From positions 62,001-126,000 of the forward strand of contig NZ_BOQN01000072.1 in assembly GCF_018332695.1 (NCBI RefSeq): a stretch of DNA of 64,000 nt, read 5' to 3'. The stretch is from Paractinoplanes toevensis (GTDB taxonomy: Bacteria > Actinomycetota > Actinomycetes > Mycobacteriales > Micromonosporaceae). The notes beneath the pieces are model-generated. The model ran no database searches. It was given only the letters and a program-made list of their open reading frames with translations, and was not told where the DNA came from. Positions 58,334-64,000 of the stretch are shown here, in pieces. Position 1 is the first letter of the stretch; every line of letters starts with the position of its first letter. The position numbers and the translations under genes were made by a program.

Positions 58334-58984
58334 CGCGACGCCTCGCTTCGTTCGGGCTGGTGCGTCAACAGTTGCCCGGAAAGTTGTTCGGCACCGGTGA
58401 GCGGTCTGTGGGTTCGCTGTATGCCGCCGATCACCCGACCGGGTCGCGTCATCGCCCGCGATGGGCGCGCCGCCGCCCCGCCGCCCACACAGCCCCTAGC
58501 CTCTCCGGGTGCCTTTCGCCCGTTTTTCCACCATCCCGGTGCCCTTGCCACCGCGATCCGCCCACCCACCGGCCCGCACGGCGCAGCACGCGGCAGGCAC
58601 CCCCGGCCGCCACCCGGCCCTGACCGCCGAAACCGTGGTGGCGCCGGCGGTTCAGCCGACCGGCGCGCCACGGGCAGATCGAGCCTCGACCCACCATGAG
58701 GCCGAGCCGGAGGTCCGGCCGGGGATGGCCGGGCCGAGAATGACCGAGCCGGAGGCAGAACGCTCCGCGCTGCCAGGCACCACGCCGGCCCTGACCGCCG
58801 CGACGGTCGCGCCGCGCTCCTGGCCGCCGGGCGCTTCTCCGGGCCAGGGCCACACCTCTCCCGGCCTCGCCCCTCGTGGGCCCAGGTGGAGGACTGCGCC
58901 GCCGGCCGGGCTGGTCGGGTGGCCTCGGGTTGTCACGGACCGGAAGCCGTTCGGGTCGGCTGCCTACGAAGAGGACGGTGCTCG
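58334..58984. other. 651-base intergenic region with short repeats
   Basis: No gene supported: plus-strand frames are compositional. Two related segments (GGCAGGCACCCCCGGCC.. GGCCCTGACCGCCGAAACC near 58590-58645 and a similar one near 58770-58830 with GGCCCTGACCGCCGCGACG) are direct repeats. The region also holds the promoter of the lipoprotein gene and of the protease. Confidence 0.45.
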
Positions 58985-59449
58985 ATGAGGCGCGCGTTTG
59001 CTGCCGTCGCGATGATCGTCGCGCTGGGTGGATGCTCGGACGAACCGGGCGCCATCTCCGCCGTACGCCCGGAGAGCGATGCGTCCCCCGTACCGCAGGT
59101 GACCGCCACGCGGCCACCGTTGGTAACGCACCCGCCGTCGCCTCGCTCGGCCTCTCCTCGCTCGCCGCAGGCGGCCGAGACGGCGGAGCCGGCCGGTGCG
59201 GGTTCCGGCGAGGCCGGGCTCGACCGCTTCGTGGCGGCCGTGCAGAAGCAGCTGCCGGCCGTCGCCCTCGACCGAAGGGATGAGGAGGTGGAGGCGCTCG
59301 GCACCCAGGCCTGCGACGCTCTGGCCGCCGGTGCGGACGTGCCGGCCGTTGCCGGTGAGCTCGGTGCGCAGGGTGTGACCTCGGACGATGCCAAGAAGCT
59401 GATCGCGCTGGCCCGGACCACCGCGTGCCGTGGTCGGCCGAAAGTCTGA
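58985..59449 (+). CDS. Lipoprotein with DUF732-like domain
   Basis: The 154-residue precursor starts MRRAFAAVAMIVALGGCSDE, with a lipobox ending in Cys17 (A-L-G-G-C), then a Pro/Ser-rich spacer and, from about 76, DRFVAAVQKQLPAVALDRRDEEVEALGTQACDALAAG ... VTSDDAKKLIALARTTAC (quoted in part). The spacing of two cysteines with VxxLGxxxCxAL and TTAC fits DUF732, a small secreted actinobacterial domain of unknown role. It is anchored to the outer side of the membrane. Confidence 0.8.
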   Translation: MRRAFAAVAMIVALGGCSDEPGAISAVRPESDASPVPQVTATRPPLVTHPPSPRSASPRSPQAAETAEPAGAGSGEAGLDRFVAAVQKQLPAVALDRRDEEVEALGTQACDALAAGADVPAVAGELGAQGVTSDDAKKLIALARTTACRGRPKV

Positions 59450-59551
59450 GATTCGCACAGCAGCTCGGGACCTAGGTCCGATGTGCTGCACAGCCTTCCC
59501 GCGGATTCTGGAGGTATCCCGTCCCCCCAGGGTCCCCGGCAGGAGGCAGAC

Positions 59552-59833
59552 ATGTCAGCACGAGAGATGTTCAACGCGGTCGGCACGGCAGTCGGTGGCC
59601 TGATCGGCTGGCCGGAGACACCACCTCCGGCCGATCCGGCCACCCTGCGTGAGCTGTTCGCCGATCTCGGGGTGACGATCGGTGACAGCGATGAGGAACT
59701 GACCGAGATGGTGTGCGCGTTCCAGGCCCGCGTCGGGCTCGACGCCGATGGCGTTGCCGGGCCGCACACGGTGCACCTCCTCGTGCGGTACGCGAAAGAG
59801 GTACGCGAGCGTCACCTGGGTATGGCGGCCTGA
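59552..59833 (+). CDS. Small peptidoglycan-binding-domain protein
   Basis: The 93-residue protein has a PG_binding_1-like fold: LRELFADLGVTIGDSDEELT, then VCAFQARVGLDADGVAGPHTVHLL. No signal peptide is evident, which is unusual for a wall-binding domain. ATG 59552 has AGGAGG six bases upstream. It is 23 bases before the TIGR03089 gene, so the two may be co-transcribed. Confidence 0.72.
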   Translation: MSAREMFNAVGTAVGGLIGWPETPPPADPATLRELFADLGVTIGDSDEELTEMVCAFQARVGLDADGVAGPHTVHLLVRYAKEVRERHLGMAA

Positions 59834-59856
59834 CCCGCTCCGGTTATCGTCCCGGC

Positions 59857-60561
59857 ATGGGCGAGTTGTTCACCTACTACGACGACGCGACGGGCGAGCG
59901 CACCGGCCTGACCGCGGCCGAGCTCGGCGGCTGGTCGGCGGCGACGGCCGCGCTGCTCACCGAGGGTTGTGGTCTCGAGAAGGGCAGCCGGGTGGCGGTG
60001 CTGCTGCCGCCGCACTGGCAGGCCGCGGCGGTGCTGCTGGGTGCGTGGTCGGCCGGCGTCGAGGTGTCCTACCGCGGCTGGGCGACGGCCGGCCTCTCCC
60101 CCGCAGGCGAGGCGCTGGACGCCACTTTCGTGGAGCGGCGCCGGATCGGCAACTGGCTGGACGAGGTGCCCGCCGGACGCCACCAGTTCGTGCTGGGCCT
60201 GGCACCGGCGGGCGCGCCCACGCCGGACGTTCCCGAGGATTACCGCGACTACCCGGCCGAGGTGCGCCCCTACCTGGGCGCGGCACCGCCGGCTTCGCCG
60301 GTCGGTGCGGAAGATCTCGCGGTGAGCGATGCGACTTTCGGGGAGTACGAGGCGGTCGCGGGCGGCGTAGCCGAGATGTACGGGATCGGGCCCGGCGACC
60401 GGGTGCTCCTCGACGCGGCCGGGAGTGAGCAGCCCCTGATGTGGTTGGTGGCGCCGCTCTCGGTGGGCGCGTCCGTCGTGCTGTGCGCCAATCTGGACCG
60501 CACCCGCCTGGACGAGCGGGTCGCCGCGGAGGGTGTCACCCGAGTCCTCGGCGCCCCGTGA
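59857..60561 (+). CDS. TIGR03089-family protein (truncated acyl-AMP-ligase-like)
   Basis: The 234-residue protein opens MGELFTYYDDATGERTGLTA and has ELGGWSAATAALLTEGCGLEKGSRVAVLLPPHWQAAAVLLGAWSAG, the N-terminal signature of AMP-binding enzymes, but no ATP-binding P-loop or C-terminal domain. It matches the actinobacterial TIGR03089 family of fixed length near 230 residues and unknown function, so it is not a broken ligase. It ends at GAP-TGA with a short non-coding gap after it. Confidence 0.82.
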   Translation: MGELFTYYDDATGERTGLTAAELGGWSAATAALLTEGCGLEKGSRVAVLLPPHWQAAAVLLGAWSAGVEVSYRGWATAGLSPAGEALDATFVERRRIGNWLDEVPAGRHQFVLGLAPAGAPTPDVPEDYRDYPAEVRPYLGAAPPASPVGAEDLAVSDATFGEYEAVAGGVAEMYGIGPGDRVLLDAAGSEQPLMWLVAPLSVGASVVLCANLDRTRLDERVAAEGVTRVLGAP

Positions 60562-60619
60562 TCACGATCGGTCTATTGAGGACGTTTGCCCGCTGGAGAT
60601 CATCTCCGCTTGCCGATTG

Positions 60620-60817
60620 CGTGGGCGGTATTCGATCAGCTGCGAACACAGCAGCAACCCCTTCGCGTCGGCACTGACCGAGCGCCTCGCCGCACTGCTC
60701 CCGGCCGGCGCCTCGATCGAGGACCTGGGCTGCGGCACCGGCGTACCCACCGCCGAGATCCTCGCCGAGCCGGACCACCGCGAGGTGGGTGTCGACATGG
60801 GCGGGCACGTCGAGTAG
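60620..60817 (+). pseudogene. Methyltransferase remnant
   Basis: An ORF fragment contains NPFASALTERLAALLPAGASIEDLGCGTGVPTAEIL, the start of a SAM-methyltransferase with motif I (DLGCGTG), followed by VGVDMGGHVE and a stop. The rest of the fold is missing. No good start codon or ribosome site is present, so it appears to be a truncated gene remnant. Confidence 0.5.
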
Positions 60818-60859
60818 GCGACCGCAACGCGCAGGCGACCGCGTGTCGCGTGGGCGGGT

Positions 60860-61915
60860 TCAGTCGTCGAAGGTCACGACCAGTTTCGGGGTGACCGGCG
60901 TCGACTGGCAGGTCAGCACGAAGCCCTCGGCCAGTTCCTTCGGTTCCAGGGCGAAGTTTCGCCGCATCGTCACCTGTCCCTCGACGACCCGTGCGCGGCA
61001 GGTCCCGCAGACGCCGCCCTTGCAGGCGAACGGCAGGTCGGGCCGGGCGCGCTGCGCGCCCTCCAGCACGGTGTCGCCGGCGCCGACCGGGACCACGGTG
61101 GACCGCCCGTCGAGCACCACGGTGACCTCACTGGACGGCCCGTCGACCCGCTCGTCGTCGCGCCGCGGCGCGGGTGGCGCCTCGTCCACCCAGAACAGCT
61201 CCCGGTGAATGCGCTCCGGCGGAACCCCCGCCTCGCTAAGCACCTCGGTGGCATCGGCCACCATCCCGAACGGCCCGCACAACCACCAGTGATCAACCGC
61301 GCGCACGTCGATGAGCAACGGAAGCAGCTCCCGGATCTTCGCCGCGTCGAGCCGCCCGCTCAGCAGATCGACCTCCCGAGCCTCCCGCGACAGCAGATGC
61401 ACCAGCTCGAGCCGCGACGGATGGCTGTCCTTGAGATCGGCCAGCTCCTCGGCGAACATCACGGTGGCCGCCCGCCGGTTCCCGTACAGGATGCTGACCT
61501 GCGCCTTTCTGTTCCGCAACAGTGAGGTCGCGATGGACAGCACCGGTGTGATGCCCGACCCCGCCGCGATCATCACGTGCCGCCCGCCGGCCTCCACATC
61601 GGGCGTGAAGCTTCCGGTCGGCGGCGCCACCTCGACCGCATCCCCCACCCGCAGTTCCCGCACGAGCCACGCCGACACGAGCCCGCCCGGCACCTCCCGC
61701 ACCCCGATGCGCGGACGCGCCCCTTCCGGCGCGCAGATCGAATAGCTGCGCCGCTCGTCGTCACCGCCCGGTCTGCGCACGGTCAGCGACTGCCCCGCCC
61801 GGAACGCATATACCGAAGCCAGCGCCTCCGGCACCTCGAAGGTCACCGCCACCGCGTCGTCGCAGAGCCGCTCGATGCCGGCCACCCGCAGCGGATGGAA
61901 ATCGCGCACGACCAC
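60860..61915 (-). CDS. paaE: Phenylacetyl-CoA epoxidase reductase subunit PaaE
   Basis: The 351-residue protein has an FAD/NAD(P)H reductase module (YAFRAGQSLTVRRPGGDDERRSYSICAP, MIAAGSGITPVLSI, SILYGNRRAATVMF, HWWLCGPFGMV) and a C-terminal plant-type 2Fe-2S ferredoxin domain (FACKGGVCGTCRARV, then LTCQ). It supplies electrons to the PaaABC di-iron oxygenase, which epoxidises phenylacetyl-CoA. It is last in the minus-strand paa operon; paaD ends 1 base before its start. GTG/ATG choice follows MVVRDFHPLRVAGIERLCDD. Confidence 0.95.
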   Translation of the reverse strand: MVVRDFHPLRVAGIERLCDDAVAVTFEVPEALASVYAFRAGQSLTVRRPGGDDERRSYSICAPEGARPRIGVREVPGGLVSAWLVRELRVGDAVEVAPPTGSFTPDVEAGGRHVMIAAGSGITPVLSIATSLLRNRKAQVSILYGNRRAATVMFAEELADLKDSHPSRLELVHLLSREAREVDLLSGRLDAAKIRELLPLLIDVRAVDHWWLCGPFGMVADATEVLSEAGVPPERIHRELFWVDEAPPAPRRDDERVDGPSSEVTVVLDGRSTVVPVGAGDTVLEGAQRARPDLPFACKGGVCGTCRARVVEGQVTMRRNFALEPKELAEGFVLTCQSTPVTPKLVVTFDD

Positions 61916-61916
61916 G

Positions 61917-62525
61917 TCAGATCTCCTTCACGTGCTCGAACGGTTCCCGGCAGGCCAGGCACCGGCGCAACTCACGGCAGGCGGTGGCGGAAAACGCCGC
62001 GAGCCGCTCGCTCTCCGCGTGGCCGCACTGCGGGCACGCCACCGGCTCCTGCCGAACGCCGAGCACCAGCGGAACCGGTCCGGCGCCACGCCGGGGAGCC
62101 GCGCCCGGCGGCGCGATCCCGGCCGCGGCCAGCTTGGCCCGCCCGCTTTCGCTGATCCAGTCGGTGGTCCAGGCCGGCGCCAGCACGGTACGGACGTGAG
62201 CCCGCCCGAGCCCCGCGCCGTCAACCGCCCGAACGATGTCGTCCCGGATGGTCTCCATGGCCGGACACCCCGAGTAGGTAGGCGTGATCGTCACGACCAC
62301 CCCGTCGTCGGTCTCCGCCACCTCCCGCACGATCCCGAGCTCGGCCAGCGTGACCACCGGCAGCTCCGGATCAACGACCGCCCCGACCACGTCGAATGCG
62401 CTCGGACTCCCGGCCCGGGCAGGCCCGATACCGGCGCCCGTCGACCGCAACGCCGTCGCGCCGCTCGTCACCGCGGCGGCCTCGGGCGGGGCCGGCGCTC
62501 GTGTCGTTTCGGTTCTGTTCACCAC
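61917..62525 (-). CDS. paaD: Phenylacetyl-CoA epoxidase maturation protein PaaD
   Basis: The 202-residue protein has a MIP18/DUF59-like domain (VVGAVVDPELPVVTLAELGIVREV, TPTYSGCPAMETIRDDI) and a C-terminal zinc-like CPQCGHAESERLAAFSATACRELRRCLACREPFEHVK with CxxC pairs. PaaD is needed to mature the epoxidase, probably for iron-sulfur cluster insertion. The first 40 residues are a variable Ala/Thr/Pro stretch, so the true start could be a later codon. It overlaps paaC by 7 bases. Confidence 0.92.
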   Translation of the reverse strand: MVNRTETTRAPAPPEAAAVTSGATALRSTGAGIGPARAGSPSAFDVVGAVVDPELPVVTLAELGIVREVAETDDGVVVTITPTYSGCPAMETIRDDIVRAVDGAGLGRAHVRTVLAPAWTTDWISESGRAKLAAAGIAPPGAAPRRGAGPVPLVLGVRQEPVACPQCGHAESERLAAFSATACRELRRCLACREPFEHVKEI

Positions 62526-63436
62526 ACACCGCCGGGGACGGCGCGGGCGAGTTCCTGCATCTCGTTGAGAATCTCGACCAGTTCCGGGCCGTGGACGCCG
62601 TCGCGGCCGGCGCCTACGGTCGCGGCCTCGAACGGGGGTGGTGGCGGGAGGGTGGCCACCCGGTGGACCTCGGCGAGGACGCCGTCGTACTCCTCGCGCA
62701 GTGCGGACGGGTCGACCGCGACTCCGGCCGCCGCGAGCCGGAGCTCCACCTCGTGCGGCTCGAACAACTCGCCGGCCGGTGGCTCGACGGCGTCCACCGC
62801 GGCGCGCATCCGCGTGTGGGACAGGTCGGTGCCGTCACCGAGGCGGACGACCCAGCCGGCCGCGTACTCCCGGTGGTAGGTCGCCTCCTTCACACCCTTG
62901 GCACCGATCGCGGCCAGAACCGGGTCGCGCGAGCTGGTGAGCCGGTCAAGCAGGGCGAGCCGCCAGGTGGCGAAGACCAGCAGCCGGGCGACGAGATGGG
63001 CGAAATCCTCGTCGGCGCGCTCGGCCAGCCGCACGTTGCGGAAGTCGGCCGGGTCGCGCAGGTAGGCCAGCGCGTCCTCGTCGCGGGCCGGCCCGCCGGC
63101 ATTTTCGAACCCGGCCTGCTCGATCCCGGCCTGCTCGACCTCGCCGGCGCGGCTCAGCAGGAGCCTGGCCTGGCCGAGCAGGTCGAGGCCGATGTTGGCG
63201 AGGGCCATCTCGTCCTCCAGCTCGGGCGCGCGGGTCACCCACTGCTGCAACCGGTGCGACATGACCAGCGCGTCGTCGCCGAGCATGAGGCAGTACGCCG
63301 CGAGGTCGGCGGGGTCCACCCCGTCGGGCACCGCGGTCGGCACGCCGGCGAGCGGGTCGGAGAACCCCGTCCCATACGCCCAGCGGGCATCGTCGTCGTG
63401 GTCGGTGAGCGCGTCGTACGCATCGTCGAAAGACAT
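62519..63436 (-). CDS. paaC: Phenylacetyl-CoA epoxidase structural subunit PaaC
   Basis: The 305-residue protein is the structural partner of PaaA: YCLMLGDDALVMSHRLQQWVTRAPELEDEMALANIGLDLLGQARLLLSRAGE, and LVFATWRLALLDRL ... KGVKEATYHREYAAGWVVRLGDGT (quoted in part). It stabilises the catalytic subunit and binds no functional iron. Residues about 98-115 include two tandem EQAG(I/F) units (15-bp repeats at 63106-63135) just before DEDALAYL, a lineage-specific insertion. It overlaps paaD by 7 bases and paaB ends 8 bases upstream. Confidence 0.94.
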   Translation of the reverse strand: MSFDDAYDALTDHDDDARWAYGTGFSDPLAGVPTAVPDGVDPADLAAYCLMLGDDALVMSHRLQQWVTRAPELEDEMALANIGLDLLGQARLLLSRAGEVEQAGIEQAGFENAGGPARDEDALAYLRDPADFRNVRLAERADEDFAHLVARLLVFATWRLALLDRLTSSRDPVLAAIGAKGVKEATYHREYAAGWVVRLGDGTDLSHTRMRAAVDAVEPPAGELFEPHEVELRLAAAGVAVDPSALREEYDGVLAEVHRVATLPPPPPFEAATVGAGRDGVHGPELVEILNEMQELARAVPGGVW

Positions 63437-63444
63437 GGCCGGCC

Positions 63445-63741
63445 TCAGATGTGCGGAACCGAGTCGGGAATGGCGTAATAGGTGGGATGCCGGTAGGCCT
63501 TGTCGCCGCTCGGCGCGAAGAACGCGTCCTTGTCGTCGGGCCCGGAGGAGACGACGTCGTCGGAGCGCACCACCCAGATGCTGACGCCCTCGTTGCGCCG
63601 GGTGTAGAGGTCACGCGCGTGGTGCAGGGCCATCTCGTGGTCGGCGGCCCGTAGCGACCCGACGTGCACGTGGTTGAGGCCCCGCTTGGCCCGCACGAAC
63701 ACCTCGAACAGCGGCCACTCGTGCCGGATCTCGTCGCTCAT
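63445..63741 (-). CDS. paaB: Phenylacetyl-CoA epoxidase subunit PaaB
   Basis: The 98-residue protein matches PaaB along its length: WPLFEVFVRAKRGLNHVHVGSLRAADHEMALHHARDLYTRRNEGVSIWVV. PaaB organises the epoxidase complex with PaaAC. The start ATG (63741) overlaps the paaA stop as ATGA, so translation is coupled. The neighbouring order A-B-C-D-E is canonical. Confidence 0.95.
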   Translation of the reverse strand: MSDEIRHEWPLFEVFVRAKRGLNHVHVGSLRAADHEMALHHARDLYTRRNEGVSIWVVRSDDVVSSGPDDKDAFFAPSGDKAYRHPTYYAIPDSVPHI

Positions 63742-64000
63742 GCCCGTGCCTCCGCTCGTTTGGCCGCGTGCGCCGCGGCCGCTTCCCGCACCCAGGCGCC
63801 GTCCTCGTCCGCCCGCCGCCGGTGGGCGAGGCGTTCCGCGTTCATCGGTCCGCCGCCGGAGATGACCCGTTTGAACTCGGCCCAGTCGATCTCGCCGAAG
63901 TCGTAGTGGTCCCGGCCCGGGTTCCAGCGCAGGGCCGGGTCGGGAAGGGTGACCCCGAGAGCCTCGGCCTGCGGGACGGACATGTCGACGAACCGCTGCC
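63738..64000 (-). CDS. paaA: Phenylacetyl-CoA epoxidase catalytic subunit PaaA, C-terminal part (cut by window end)
   Basis: The last 87 codons are visible: QRFVDMSVPQAEALGVTLPD, then GEIDWAEFKRVISGGGPMNAERL and HRRRADEDGAWVREAAAAHA. They are the conserved end of PaaA, the di-iron oxygenase. The di-iron ligands lie outside the window. It is the first visible gene of the paa operon. Confidence 0.93.
   Translation of the reverse strand, partial: QRFVDMSVPQAEALGVTLPDPALRWNPGRDHYDFGEIDWAEFKRVISGGGPMNAERLAHRRRADEDGAWVREAAAAHAAKRAEARA

Noticed and set aside
58509..58988. A 159-residue plus-strand frame before the lipoprotein gene
   Set aside because: Low-complexity translation, internal direct repeats, no ribosome site, and no recognisable domain.
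1..64000. CRISPR arrays, tRNA genes, insertion sequences and prophage
   Set aside because: No regularly spaced repeats with unique spacers, no cloverleaf candidates, no transposase and no phage structural genes were seen on reading the window.

Overview
The window is about 72% G+C, dense with divergent and convergent gene pairs, GTG/TTG starts, F420- and P450-type enzymes, MmyB-like XRE and TetR regulators, and a CebR-type cellulose operator. This points to a filamentous soil actinobacterium. The protein content and a dispersed GAGCGAAGCGAG repeat suggest Micromonosporaceae (Actinoplanes-like); that is inference, because no rRNA or marker gene is present. No tRNA, rRNA, CRISPR array, insertion sequence or prophage was seen.

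Layout. 1-2.0 kb: two adjacent dynamin-like GTPases (the first cut by the window edge). 2.2-5 kb: an AbiEi/DUF559 protein, then a rifampin monooxygenase (rox) preceded by a short leader ORF and hairpins. 5-11.6 kb: AidB-like acyl-CoA dehydrogenase, a GGDEF/EAL membrane protein, an MFS exporter and an AAA+ ATPase. 11.7-19.9 kb: redox enzymes (two-gene MmyB/SDR divergon, LLM flavoprotein, aldo/keto reductase, an unusual radical SAM enzyme, P450, mannitol dehydrogenase) plus a secreted snapalysin. 20-26 kb: a CebR-box-controlled CBM2/Cip1-like secreted protein, a repeat-bearing TetR with a 3Fe-4S ferredoxin, a resolvase-like ORF, a repeat-filled gene desert, and a zinc-ribbon SDR. 26-32.8 kb: a minus-strand run of SWIM, SNF2, DUF5990, ATP-grasp, esterase and STAS genes. 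33-41.9 kb: APC permease, universal stress protein, Ser/Thr kinase, agmatinase family enzyme with an operator over its 5' end, TetR, M20 peptidase, response regulator, GH43-like protein, sulfotransferase. 42-50 kb: an orphan terminator that suggests a small RNA, three GT2 glycosyltransferases, small unknowns, ScyD/ScyE-like protein, P-loop kinase, membrane phosphoesterase. 50-58 kb: APH-type kinase with a repeat insert, a tandem ABC exporter, a TetR/FAD-monooxygenase pair, a trypsin-like protease. 59-64 kb: small envelope proteins, a TIGR03089 protein, a methyltransferase remnant, and the paaABCDE operon (paaA cut by the window end).

How genes work together. The clearest pathway is phenylacetyl-CoA epoxidation (paaABCDE). 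Antibiotic self-defence is suggested by rox, the APH-type kinase, the ABC exporter and the TetR/monooxygenase pair. Several regulators sit beside visible palindromes that look like their operators. The most interesting observations are the rox leader-peptide/hairpin arrangement, the CX8CX2C radical SAM enzyme, the orphan terminator region upstream of the glycosyltransferases, and in-frame GC-rich tandem repeats inserted into at least three conserved enzymes or regulators.
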